Source: Propionibacteriaceae bacterium (GTDB lineage: Bacteria > Actinomycetota > Actinomycetes > Propionibacteriales > Propionibacteriaceae). Taken from it: a stretch of DNA of 43,733 nt. Positions 15,978 to 25,873 of the stretch are shown piece by piece (the stretch's first letter is position 1; each line of letters begins with the position of its first letter). Under the pieces are notes generated by a model. That model was given only the letters and a program-made list of their open reading frames with translations. It did not search any database and was not told where the DNA came from. The stretch lies in assembly GCA_009778725.1 (NCBI GenBank), contig WRFP01000002.1, positions 1-43,733 on the forward strand, given 5' to 3'. The translations under genes and the position numbers were made by a program.

Positions 15978-17666
15978 ATGTGGAAGCGAACAAAAAATTT
16001 CCTTGGTCTTTTCTTGCCAGTTCCCGCCAGGAGCTTTCATCGGCAGGCACGGGCAATGAAAACGAAACACGACCACGATATGCAAGAGATCAAGGACACT
16101 CTCGCAATAATGAGCACTACGTTGGCAGCGCTTCAGGCAACTGTTGAGTCAACACGCCAGGTGGCGGCGGACACACAGGGAATCGTGCGCGAAGGCCAAG
16201 GCGAGATCAGTAACCTTTCAGCTCGTTCGATGACCATCCAGGATAGGACAAATGTCCTCTGCAAGTCAGTCGACGGGGTTGAGACCACGGTAGAAAGCAT
16301 CCAAGTCCAAGTCGGAACCATCAAAACAGTCACCGACGCTATCCATAACAGCGTCGACCACACCCACGAAGCCATCGAAACCCTCCAAGACACCGCAGCC
16401 ACCACCGACACCAAAACCACCACACTGCACGAATCAGTTACCGGACTCGAAACCACCCTCGACTCCATCCAAGGTCAAGTCGGAAACATTAATACAGTCG
16501 CCAACGCCATTCACAACAGCGTCGACGAGACCCATGAAGCCATCGAAACCCTCCAAGACACCGCAGCCACCACCGACACCAAAACCACCACACTGCATGA
16601 ATCTGTCACCGGACTCGAAGCCACCCTCGACGCCATCCAAGGCCAAGTCGGAAACATTAATACAGTCGCCAACGCCATTCACAACAGCGTCGACCACACC
16701 CACGAAGCCATCGAAACCCTCCAAGACACCGCAGCCACCACCGACACCAAAACCACCACACTCACCGAATCCGTCGCCGGACTCGAAACCACCCTCGACG
16801 CCATCCAAGGCCAAGTCGGAACCATCAAAACAGCCACCGACGCTATCCATAACAGCGTCGACCACACCCACGAAGCCATCGAAACCCTCCAAGACACCGC
16901 AGCCACCACCGACACCAAAACCACCACACTCACCGAATCCGTCGCCGGACTCGAAACCACTGTCGGAACCCTTGACCAGCTTGTCCATACAACACGCAAC
17001 AGTGTTGACGAGGTCGTGTGGTCGAGCATTTTCCAAAATACGATACAAAAGTGTGATTGGTTGACAGATAAGAATTTTTCACCTGGGCGTTGGGCCGCAG
17101 GTTACCCCTTCCTATACATTCTTTTTCGCACATTACGGGACGCTGGACCGACGAGAATACTGGAGCTAGGCCTAGGCGAAACCACAAGGCTCATCTCTCA
17201 GTACTGTAGGGCGAACCCAAATGTGGAGCATCTCGTTGTTGAGAGCGATTCCACCTGGGTTGACTTCTTCCGCAAGTCTTTCGATGTGCCGGCCAACACT
17301 GAGATAATCCGTCTTCCACTGGCCTATCGCCCATACAAAACAACAGACTCAATCCGTGTGTATGAAGGATTCCATGATCATCTGGCCCACGGAGAATATG
17401 ACCTCATCTGTATCGACGGGCCAATGGGAGCCGACATGCGGTCGTACGACAGAATTGACTCTTTGTCCTTGCTTCCTGACCATCTTGCAGGATCTTTCAC
17501 CATCATTGTCGATGACTATAATCGGGCAACAGAACAAAACATGGTCTCAGAATTGCTGTCCATTCTCAATGATGCAGGGATACCCTATGTAAAGGGTATT
17601 TACAGGGGCAGTAAACATACCCTCGTGATCTGTAGCGAAGACAACCACTTTCTCACGTCGCTTTGA
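15978..17666 (+). CDS. Coiled-coil repeat protein with C-terminal class I methyltransferase-like domain
   Basis: ORF 15894..17666; ATG 15978 preceded by TAGGAG. Four 56-aa repeats of IHNSVD[H/E]THEAIETLQDTAATTDTKTTTL..., then RILELGLGETTRLISQYC...VEHLVVESD...YDLICIDGP...SFTIIVDDYNR. Confidence 0.75.
   Translation: MWKRTKNFLGLFLPVPARSFHRQARAMKTKHDHDMQEIKDTLAIMSTTLAALQATVESTRQVAADTQGIVREGQGEISNLSARSMTIQDRTNVLCKSVDGVETTVESIQVQVGTIKTVTDAIHNSVDHTHEAIETLQDTAATTDTKTTTLHESVTGLETTLDSIQGQVGNINTVANAIHNSVDETHEAIETLQDTAATTDTKTTTLHESVTGLEATLDAIQGQVGNINTVANAIHNSVDHTHEAIETLQDTAATTDTKTTTLTESVAGLETTLDAIQGQVGTIKTATDAIHNSVDHTHEAIETLQDTAATTDTKTTTLTESVAGLETTVGTLDQLVHTTRNSVDEVVWSSIFQNTIQKCDWLTDKNFSPGRWAAGYPFLYILFRTLRDAGPTRILELGLGETTRLISQYCRANPNVEHLVVESDSTWVDFFRKSFDVPANTEIIRLPLAYRPYKTTDSIRVYEGFHDHLAHGEYDLICIDGPMGADMRSYDRIDSLSLLPDHLAGSFTIIVDDYNRATEQNMVSELLSILNDAGIPYVKGIYRGSKHTLVICSEDNHFLTSL
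16344..17015 (+). repeat. Four tandem 168-bp (56-codon) repeats
   Basis: Unit starts (CA[T/C]AACAGCGTCGA...) at 16344, 16512, 16680 and 16848; long stretches identical at DNA level; last unit diverges at its end. Confidence 0.95.
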
Positions 17667-17752
17667 CTCCAAGCCGCTCTTGCTCCCCATGGAAACTCTC
17701 ACATGACAAATTGATTCTGATGGTAACATTCACGTACTGACACCGATGATTT

Positions 17753-20700
17753 TTGTTTGTCAGGCCTCTACTGCGAAAAGGGAGAATTGTCTTGCCTGAA
17801 GGAACTGTTGTAGATCAGAAGAATCGCTGGAGAATACCCGAATCGATATCAAATCCGTCAGGACAGGCTGATTCTGCTTCAAATCAATTGACTTGTACTG
17901 TCTCGATCATTGTTCCTGTGTATAACGATAGTAACTCCGTGGGCCGGGCCCTACAGTCGTGTCTGAACCAGAGTCTGCGTGACATTGAGGTCATCTGTGT
18001 TGATGACGGTTCCACTGACCAGACTCCTGACGTTCTCGCACAGTTCACGCAGAAAGACCCGCGTTTCAGAGTAATCACCCATTCGCGACGAAGAACGGCT
18101 TTCCAGGCCCGTAGAACTGGTGTTCTCGCTGCCCGGGGGGATTACATCATGTTTCTGGACAGTGATGACGTTCTGGACCCAGTGGCTTGTGAGAAGGTCA
18201 ACCGTGTGGCCCAGATCGACAATCCTGATGTGATCCACTTCGGAGTTTCAGTCATTGATACCATCACCAGAACCTTGATCAAACCGGGGCCAAACGTACA
18301 GCCACGAAAAGAAGTCTTATACGGCTCTGCCATTTTCCGGGATTTTTTTGGATCATTCCAACCAAACGTCTCTGTTCCCCTGTGGGACAAGGCATACCAC
18401 CATGTTCTTGCTCTTGAGGCGTTTAGAGAGCAATCAGCAGAACGAGAGGTACCACAGGCCAGCGATATATGCATGTCAGTCATTCTCCTGGCGTCGGCGA
18501 ATTCATATCGCAGCATTCCTGATGCACTGTATACGTGTTTTCTTCGGTCGCGTGAGTTAGAAGGACAGATGATCACCGACGCCGAATACGAGGACACCCT
18601 TAACACCCGGGCATCTTATGAAGTCATCACCGAATTCGTGACAGGGGCCCACAGTCCAACACCTGATGTACATGAATTCTTGTTTCACATGCGTTCATGC
18701 TTCATCCATCACAGCCTGAAATCCTTACTTCAACTTGCGACCCCAGATGCCACGGCCCTTAAGCGCCTTTTCGACCTGTGGCCATTCGAAGAGGTTCTGG
18801 ACGTGCTAGAAAGGAGATTCTCCTCAAGACCAGAAGCCCTTTTCCCCATGCTTCGCGGTTTCAAATACCGCAACGAGAGGCGAACTCGGAAGGTTCAAAC
18901 TATTGGCTTGTTTGTCGACACACTTGGGTACGGAGGTGTTCAACGTGCAATCGCAATGCAGGCCAGTCTTCTTTCCAGAACTGGGTATTCGGTCATCATA
19001 CTTACTAGCGGTAAGAAGTCAGACTTTCCCTACGCCATTCCCAAGACTGTCAAGATCAGGTCGATCTCGCCCCCCAGCGATTCAAAGCTCCAAACCGATA
19101 CAGCGGGTATTCTTCATGAGCTAGCTCAAACCTTGAGAGAGGAAAGAGTAGATGTCATCATCAATCATTCAAACTATCGAGACAACCTTCTCTTTTTCTC
19201 ACTTGGACTAGCAGTTCTTCCAGTCCAAACAGTGATGACCGTCCATAATTTTTGCCTTCGGTCCATGATGGAGTTTAACAAACGTTTTGCTAACTACCAC
19301 CGGATCCTAGCTTTGTACGATGCAGTAACAGCCCTGTCACCAGTTGATGTCCTCTTTTGGCAGACAGCGGGAGTGCCGAATGTTCATTTGGTTGCCAATC
19401 CAATCGAAGCAATACTCGAGGCTCATGAAACCGTGGAAGATACCCCTCCAGATGACGATACCACGTTCACACCAGTCGACGTTCTCTGGATTGGGCGTTT
19501 ACAAGAACGAACCAAGAGTGTCAGTGAAGTCATCCGAGTCTTTGCGGAACTGCGGAAGCTTCGTCCCCAAGCGAGCCTCCGGATCATCGGCCCAGAACAA
19601 GATCGCGGTATCCGGGGGCGACTTCATCGTCTGGCCGATGAACTCCAGGTCAGCGATGCCATAGAGTTTATGCCTGCAACCGATCAGCCCATTGCCGCTT
19701 TACAGGCTGCTTCTGTCATGCTGCAAACATCCCAGGTAGAGGGGTTTGGGTACTCGTTAGTTGAAGCAATGGCGGCACGTCGGCCGGTGGTCATGTATGA
19801 CTTACCCTATCTGACGATTCCTCAAGGAAATCCAGCGATCATCACTGTCCCTTGGGGACGACGTGATCTCTGTGCGAGGGAAATCCTTGAATTGCTCAAT
19901 GATGATGATAAGCGTGCCAGCATTGCCGAAGAGGGATACAACGACCTCCGTCTTCGCTTCAGCGATGCCTCATTGTTGGACTCCTATCAAAAACTCATCG
20001 TATCTCTGGCTCCATCCCAACCAGGACCGACACCGGATACAGCCCCAACCTTCGATGCCGCTTCCACACTAGTAAGTGAGGCGCTCCGCTTATTTAACAT
20101 CGTCTATCGGCGCGAAACCCGTTCTCAAGAACAAAGTGAAAAGGCCCGGGCTTCTCTCAACGCCAAGGTGGAACAACTGGAGACTGAGAAACGTCGCCTG
20201 CAAGACGCTCTACGCCCGGTGCTCGCGCCGAGCCACCGCTCACGTATCAAACGCTTGATGGCCACAGTCACGATACACGAACCAACTTCTGACACCACAG
20301 CAATGGGCTTGGGTATTTGGCCCTTGTGGCAACGACAGATGCTAACATGGCGACCAGTTCAGGTTTCACCATTCACCGACCTCTCACCCGATGACCACTC
20401 GTATCCATACGCTTGTTGGATGCGCGACGAGGGCTTGCTTCTGAGTTCCGAAAACCGATTTGAAGGTTCAACCTTGGTAACCCGCAGGGATGCATTGGTA
20501 GCATTGTGGATTTTGGCTGGACGACCTGAGATAGAGGCGGAAGACCCCGTGCCATTTGAGGATGTGCCCATGAACGATCCTCACGTATCAGCGTTTCTCT
20601 GGGCCACCGAGCGACGAATCGTCAGGATGCTGGCGACCACGTCAAGTCAACTCCTCAGGCCTGACCTACCATTGCGACGCGCTCCACAAGCTGCCTTTCT

Positions 20701-20974
20701 CCACAGAGCGGCAGGGAGTCCTGCGTACGTTGCTCCTGACGACAGCCCCTTCACAGATGTCCCGGCTGATCACGAATTCTATCGATCAATCATGTGGTGT
20801 GTCCTTCAAGGGGTCATGTCGGGCCAGCGTCAAGACAAGACTATTTTGTTCTCTCCTGCTTCGGTGTCAGACCGAAGCAGCTTTGCGGAAAGTCTTTTCA
20901 GTTTCGCGATTGGACCCTTAGCTGTTGAACAACAGGACCAACCAGTGGCTGCCCCGGTTCTAGGCAAGGAGTGA
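17753..20974 (+). CDS. Bifunctional glycosyltransferase (GT2 + GT4) with C-terminal SLH-like region
   Basis: 1073 aa, TTG start; GT2: VSIIVPVYNDSNSVGRALQSCLNQSLRDIEVICVDDGSTDQT...FLDSDD; GT4: VDVLWIGRLQERTKSVSEVIRVF...SQVEGFGYSLVEAMAARRPVV; SLH-like: SPFTDVPADHEFYRSIMWCVLQGVMSG. Confidence 0.88.
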   Translation: MFVRPLLRKGRIVLPEGTVVDQKNRWRIPESISNPSGQADSASNQLTCTVSIIVPVYNDSNSVGRALQSCLNQSLRDIEVICVDDGSTDQTPDVLAQFTQKDPRFRVITHSRRRTAFQARRTGVLAARGDYIMFLDSDDVLDPVACEKVNRVAQIDNPDVIHFGVSVIDTITRTLIKPGPNVQPRKEVLYGSAIFRDFFGSFQPNVSVPLWDKAYHHVLALEAFREQSAEREVPQASDICMSVILLASANSYRSIPDALYTCFLRSRELEGQMITDAEYEDTLNTRASYEVITEFVTGAHSPTPDVHEFLFHMRSCFIHHSLKSLLQLATPDATALKRLFDLWPFEEVLDVLERRFSSRPEALFPMLRGFKYRNERRTRKVQTIGLFVDTLGYGGVQRAIAMQASLLSRTGYSVIILTSGKKSDFPYAIPKTVKIRSISPPSDSKLQTDTAGILHELAQTLREERVDVIINHSNYRDNLLFFSLGLAVLPVQTVMTVHNFCLRSMMEFNKRFANYHRILALYDAVTALSPVDVLFWQTAGVPNVHLVANPIEAILEAHETVEDTPPDDDTTFTPVDVLWIGRLQERTKSVSEVIRVFAELRKLRPQASLRIIGPEQDRGIRGRLHRLADELQVSDAIEFMPATDQPIAALQAASVMLQTSQVEGFGYSLVEAMAARRPVVMYDLPYLTIPQGNPAIITVPWGRRDLCAREILELLNDDDKRASIAEEGYNDLRLRFSDASLLDSYQKLIVSLAPSQPGPTPDTAPTFDAASTLVSEALRLFNIVYRRETRSQEQSEKARASLNAKVEQLETEKRRLQDALRPVLAPSHRSRIKRLMATVTIHEPTSDTTAMGLGIWPLWQRQMLTWRPVQVSPFTDLSPDDHSYPYACWMRDEGLLLSSENRFEGSTLVTRRDALVALWILAGRPEIEAEDPVPFEDVPMNDPHVSAFLWATERRIVRMLATTSSQLLRPDLPLRRAPQAAFLHRAAGSPAYVAPDDSPFTDVPADHEFYRSIMWCVLQGVMSGQRQDKTILFSPASVSDRSSFAESLFSFAIGPLAVEQQDQPVAAPVLGKE

Positions 20975-20980
20975 CACGCC

Positions 20981-22762
20981 ATGCTGTGGGATCCTCGCAC
21001 GGTTGATGACAACCTTGAAGAGGTAGGACGTGATAAATGGCTGAAATTCGGTCAACAGATTCGATCCACACGGATACGTGACATCCTCACAAGGAAAGCT
21101 ACTCTTGGGGTGGTTCGTCGATGGAGACAATTGGTGCAACAGGTCGAGAACGTCACATCGGGGACCATGGAGGCGATGGAGACATGGGCTCAATGGGATG
21201 AAGAAGTCCTCAGCATATTGGCTCAAGTAGTCATTTCCCAACGGATAGTCCCGACTGATCTCGAAGATGGACTTGCCATCTACAGAGCCATTGAAATCAC
21301 CAGTGGGACAACCGTTCTCGGGCAAGATGACCGACTGGCCATTTGTGATGCGCTATCCGAGTTGGGTAGTCACCAGGAACTGCTCCAGACTGTATCAAGG
21401 CTCAACATCGCAGACTTCAATCACCGACAAGCTGGACTCTTGACAGCTAATGCCTTCAATTTCGAGTCTGGTCTCGATGAATTGTTCTGGCTGAAGTCAG
21501 TCAATACTGTCTTAGGTGAGGATGAACTGGCTGATTTGGTACTTGATCCAAATGGACAACCAGTTCTTGATCGGCTGTCCTGCAAGGCAGTCCCTGGTTC
21601 TGTTCAGGGACCCTTGGTGACTGTCATTGTGCCAACCCATAACCCCGGGCTTGAGATTTTCACTGCAGTACGGTCTTTGGTACTTCAAACATGGAGAAAC
21701 CTTGAGATTCTGATCATGGATGATGCATCTGATCCAGAATACGAATCGAGAATTCAAAGCCTAGAGAATCTGGATCCTCGCATTCGCGTGATTCACTCAT
21801 CTCCCAATCGGGGATCCTACTATGTCCGAAATCTTGCGGTTTCAAGGTATGCGCATGGCGAGTTTGTTACCATCCACGATGATGATGATTGGAGCCATGC
21901 GGACAAGATTGCCTTTCAAGTCTCCTATCTGCTCGAATCGGGACTTGCTGCGGACACATGCCACACCATACGTGTCACAAACAGCTGTCGATTTGTGCGC
22001 GTTGCCGAGCCCCTCGTCTATAGCAGGATGTCCTATGCCTCGCTGATGGTCCGGCGTTCAGTGTTTCGAAGTATTGGTTACTGGCAACCGTTGTGGACGA
22101 ACGCAGATCGAGAGTTTTGGCTGCGAATCGAGTCCTGGCAAGGGCGTCGAATCCCTGTGCTCGGTAAGACTCCATGGCTCTTTCAACGTGTCCGAGAAAA
22201 CTCGTTGACCTTCAATGAAATCTCCCGCGGTTATATTCTCAGCAGTCGTCGGTGGCATGAATGGCTGTCTGTTGCACTCCACTCCCGCTCTCAAATCTCC
22301 GGTAGGCGAGTATTCGAAGGTGTGGGCGTGAGCTCTCAACCATCGCGGGCGTCCTATGCATTACAAAAACAATTGCCCGGAACCATCGAACCAAAGATTG
22401 ACGATCTGGTCATAACTCACTGGGGCAAGGAAAACGACATGATTGAGGATGCAATCAAGAAAGTTAATGAATTGCGAACTCTCGGGCATGTTGTTGGCTT
22501 GATGCATGTAGATTCACCACGCTGGGGGATTGCTGCGGGGATTACAGACAGAGTTGCAAGACTAGTTGAGCAGGAAGGAATCCATCTCATTGCCGTCGAA
22601 GATGAATTGTCGGTCAAGACAGCATGGGTCCTTGATCCAGGAGGTTGTTGGTTGGCAGAATCACCTCAACCAAAACTCCATGCGGAACATGTCATCTGTC
22701 CTTGTGGCAATGGTGGAGGCCAATGCTACCTCAGGTATCAGACCGAGACAATACATGATTAA
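20981..22762 (+). CDS. Glycosyltransferase family 2
   Basis: 593 aa; VTVIVPTHNPGLEIFTAVRSLVLQTWRNLEILIMDDASDPEYE...FVTIHDDDDWSH. Confidence 0.87.
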   Translation: MLWDPRTVDDNLEEVGRDKWLKFGQQIRSTRIRDILTRKATLGVVRRWRQLVQQVENVTSGTMEAMETWAQWDEEVLSILAQVVISQRIVPTDLEDGLAIYRAIEITSGTTVLGQDDRLAICDALSELGSHQELLQTVSRLNIADFNHRQAGLLTANAFNFESGLDELFWLKSVNTVLGEDELADLVLDPNGQPVLDRLSCKAVPGSVQGPLVTVIVPTHNPGLEIFTAVRSLVLQTWRNLEILIMDDASDPEYESRIQSLENLDPRIRVIHSSPNRGSYYVRNLAVSRYAHGEFVTIHDDDDWSHADKIAFQVSYLLESGLAADTCHTIRVTNSCRFVRVAEPLVYSRMSYASLMVRRSVFRSIGYWQPLWTNADREFWLRIESWQGRRIPVLGKTPWLFQRVRENSLTFNEISRGYILSSRRWHEWLSVALHSRSQISGRRVFEGVGVSSQPSRASYALQKQLPGTIEPKIDDLVITHWGKENDMIEDAIKKVNELRTLGHVVGLMHVDSPRWGIAAGITDRVARLVEQEGIHLIAVEDELSVKTAWVLDPGGCWLAESPQPKLHAEHVICPCGNGGGQCYLRYQTETIHD

Positions 22763-22818
22763 ACGCGACCGTCAGTCGCTCCATTGAGACGGCTTTACAG
22801 AATGGGGATTCTAGGGTG

Positions 22819-24690
22819 ATGATTAAAGAATCGGACAGCACGGTGTCCATTGCTCTCATTTGTGACGCGGGTTATGTGATTCCCACAGCGGTCACAATAT
22901 CATCCATCATTGCCAACCGATCTCAGAATTCCAGTTACGAGATTTTTATTGTCACGTCAGGAATCAGCGAGAGTGATATCAGCGAGTTCCAGAAGTTTGA
23001 AACTACCGGAGTTCGCATTGAAGTAATCACGACGAATCTGGGAGATTTGGAAACTCTCCACACGAAGGATGAGTCAGCCGTGTGCGTTGCCACACCTGCT
23101 GCCCTCCTCAAGTTCCGGCTCCCAGACCTCATACCCAGGGATAAGCTCCTTTACTTGGACGGGGACATCGTGGTGAACTCTGATCTGTCTTCGTTATTTG
23201 ACTATGACATTGACGGCTACTACCTGGCGGCAGTTCCTGATAGCGGAAGTCTCTATTTCAAGCACAAATACCTTGAACTGGTCGACACCTATTTCAATAC
23301 CGGTGTCATGTTGCTTAACCTTGAGCGAATGCGAATCGACAATTGTGCTGACACCTTGATTCGCACCAAAGCCGAGATACACGACTCAATGCTCATGGAT
23401 CAAAATGTGTTCAATCTCGTCTTTAAATCGGGTGTTCTGTACCTGCCAATTCGTTTCAACCTGCTGTATGTCAATTTGCATCGATCAAGAAAAAACTACA
23501 CGATTGACGACATCAATCTGCTCTACCACACAACTTATACTGACTTGGACGAAATCCGGTCCGACGCTGTTATTATTCACTATTCATCTCGAAGCAAGCC
23601 GTGGACATTCGGAAATGTTCCTGCAGGAGATCTTTGGTATAGCTATTTTATCAAGATGAGGAAGGTTGCCTTTCGTACACGCTACTCATTCAAGCATGTG
23701 TCGCGTGACTCTCAGACTGGAGTCTCTGTCATTCTCCCGGTATGCAACGCTGAACACTACCTTGACGAAACCCTCGCCAGCATCCGGAATCAATCATACG
23801 AGGATATCGAGATAATATGCGTTGATGCCGGCTCAACCGATGGATCCGCGGAAATCCTGCACGAGGCGCAGGAGGCTGATCATCGAATCGTTGTGATTCC
23901 TCATTCCAACCAGGATCTGAACGCTGCTCGCAATGTTGGGTTGGCATGTGCATCGGGGACATATGTTTACTTCTGCGACACTGACAATCTGCTTATGGCA
24001 GATGCATTAGAGATTGGCTATTCGACCATGGTTGAAAGTTGGTTACAGCTGTGTTTCTTTTCTGGTGGCAGTCAACCCAACGATGAACCTTCTACCCAAG
24101 GAGATCCTCAACACAAGAAACAGCATGCAAAATGGGCTCAGTATCCGGGTATCCATGATGGCTATGAGCTTTACAGATGGATGGAGGAGCACAACACATT
24201 TCTCCCGGAACCCTCACTCCAGATGATCGGAAGGGACCTGTTGATCAAGTATGATTTGTGGTTCAGAGAGAGAAGGGCCCAAGTTGATGAGGTTTTCTGC
24301 TTCGAAGCTCTGCTCAGAGCCGGAAGAGCCGCCACCATTCCAGATGTTCTGGTCCAGCGGAGGGCTCAGAAGGTATCTCATGAAACGACTAGCGATTCCT
24401 CCTTGGCCTTTCATGATTCATTCACAAGTGTTGTAGCGATGCTTTCATTGATAGGGGCGGTGGAACCGCGTGAGCCACTGCCAAAGGGTTCCAAGGACAG
24501 AATTAGTCGCCTCTTCAACAGTGCTTTCGTCAGTTACCGCGAATTACCACCCGGCAAGAGAAAGATTCCATTTTTCGAAAGTCCTGCCGAGTCAGCCCTG
24601 GCCGATCTGCTGTACCGACAGATTCAAAGTCGGACGGTTGCCTTTGAGGAATTACAGCAGGCTCGGCAGGACCATGTAGAAGTGTCTTGA
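22819..24690 (+). CDS. Bifunctional glycosyltransferase (GT8 N-terminal + GT2 C-terminal)
   Basis: N-term VSIALICDAGYVIPTAVTISSI...LLYLDGDIVVNSDL (GT8 DxD); C-term VSVILPVCNAEHYLDETLASIRNQSYEDIEIICVDAGSTDGS (GT2). Confidence 0.88.
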   Translation: MIKESDSTVSIALICDAGYVIPTAVTISSIIANRSQNSSYEIFIVTSGISESDISEFQKFETTGVRIEVITTNLGDLETLHTKDESAVCVATPAALLKFRLPDLIPRDKLLYLDGDIVVNSDLSSLFDYDIDGYYLAAVPDSGSLYFKHKYLELVDTYFNTGVMLLNLERMRIDNCADTLIRTKAEIHDSMLMDQNVFNLVFKSGVLYLPIRFNLLYVNLHRSRKNYTIDDINLLYHTTYTDLDEIRSDAVIIHYSSRSKPWTFGNVPAGDLWYSYFIKMRKVAFRTRYSFKHVSRDSQTGVSVILPVCNAEHYLDETLASIRNQSYEDIEIICVDAGSTDGSAEILHEAQEADHRIVVIPHSNQDLNAARNVGLACASGTYVYFCDTDNLLMADALEIGYSTMVESWLQLCFFSGGSQPNDEPSTQGDPQHKKQHAKWAQYPGIHDGYELYRWMEEHNTFLPEPSLQMIGRDLLIKYDLWFRERRAQVDEVFCFEALLRAGRAATIPDVLVQRRAQKVSHETTSDSSLAFHDSFTSVVAMLSLIGAVEPREPLPKGSKDRISRLFNSAFVSYRELPPGKRKIPFFESPAESALADLLYRQIQSRTVAFEELQQARQDHVEVS

Positions 24691-24691
24691 C

Positions 24692-24925
24692 TTGAGCATG
24701 GCGTGTAAGTCGCGCCGGGACGAACTCCTACGACGAACTGGTAGTTGGGGCTGCTCGGAGACCTATCTCTTCCGCGGTGGAATCGAAAACCTCAGTTACT
24801 TTGACTACGCACGAGCGGAATTTGCTCGAATTCCAGCAGTTGATGATCCGCAGTATCATGACGAGATGAGATTGCATATTATTGGTGCCAGAATCAAAGC
24901 CGGGGGCCTCGTACCCTTTGAATAG
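24692..24925 (+). CDS. Small hypothetical protein (uncertain)
   Basis: 77-aa ORF in an otherwise empty intergenic gap, same strand, 1 nt after the preceding stop (TTG start, alternative ATG 24698); no recognised family. Confidence 0.35.
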   Translation: MSMACKSRRDELLRRTGSWGCSETYLFRGGIENLSYFDYARAEFARIPAVDDPQYHDEMRLHIIGARIKAGGLVPFE

Positions 24926-25030
24926 GCACGACAGCTTCCTTCTACCTCCTATCATGAGAAAGGGTGTCGAACAAAGTGACACAACATCACAGGAAATCGA
25001 TGCATCTGCTTCAGGGAATCGACTAAAACA

Positions 25031-25873
25031 ATGAGTGAAAAGGTTCGTTCAATCAAGGACATGAAACGTCTGTCCAAGAATCGGATCATTGGGGAAATTC
25101 TCTTGGACGATAGTGTCATCGAATTTCAGGGAGAAGGAAACACACTGATTGCCCTTCCTCCAGCGGGACGAGGAGTCGCATCGGAATGGAACACAACACT
25201 ACGATCTGCGTCGATCAAATTCCTGGGCAACCAGTCCATAGTCATGCTCGCACCGTCGAAATGGGCCTATTGCATTGATGTTCGAATATTTTCAGAATGT
25301 TCGTTATGCTGCGGGGACAATTTTTTCAATCCCCGTGGAGGAGCTATGTCATTTACTGTTGGTGAACATTCTAATGTTCTGATGGGCTCCGGAGGGAGAG
25401 TAGCATCGAGAGTTCAGTTAGTAACCTCAGATCAACATCCACTCTATGACATGACAAGTATGACGAGAATCAATCCAAGCCGCAGTGTACTGGTTGGCGA
25501 CAAAGTTTGGTTAGGAAAAGACTCCTTGATCATGAAAGGGACACAACTCGGAACGGGAAGCACCGTGGCAGCCAGAGCTCTTGTGGCTGGAAAGCGAGTT
25601 CCCAGCTACTCATTGTGGGGTGGTGTGCCAGCTCAACAGCTCCGTGAGCATGTGTTCAGTCTCGGATTATACGTAGATTCACTAACACCACAAGAGACCG
25701 AAAGAGTCGCCACCCAAGATTCCAACTATGTTTTCTCCAAATTTCATGAACAACGAACGCTCAACTTTGACGAAGTCGACGGTCAGATCAGAAGTCTTAC
25801 CGATATTGACGAAAAGATATCATTTTTGATGCAATTTTTTGACCGCGGAGCTATTGATCGTTGGTTCATTTGA
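25031..25873 (+). CDS. Left-handed beta-helix acyltransferase (capsular O-acetyltransferase-like)
   Basis: 280 aa; VLVGDKVWLGKDSLIMKGTQLGTGSTVAARALVAGKRVPSYSLWGGVPAQQLRE hexapeptide/acetyltransferase signature. Confidence 0.82.
   Translation: MSEKVRSIKDMKRLSKNRIIGEILLDDSVIEFQGEGNTLIALPPAGRGVASEWNTTLRSASIKFLGNQSIVMLAPSKWAYCIDVRIFSECSLCCGDNFFNPRGGAMSFTVGEHSNVLMGSGGRVASRVQLVTSDQHPLYDMTSMTRINPSRSVLVGDKVWLGKDSLIMKGTQLGTGSTVAARALVAGKRVPSYSLWGGVPAQQLREHVFSLGLYVDSLTPQETERVATQDSNYVFSKFHEQRTLNFDEVDGQIRSLTDIDEKISFLMQFFDRGAIDRWFI

Noticed and set aside
16344-17015. CRISPR-like array
   Set aside because: Repeats are contiguous 168-bp in-frame coding units with no spacers and no cas genes nearby.
16434-17064. 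ORFs overlapping the 168-bp repeats (16434..17048 -, 16534..17064 +, 16679..17029 -)
   Set aside because: Simple-composition by-products of the tandem repeats in other frames; the 15978..17666 frame has an RBS and a recognisable C-terminal domain.
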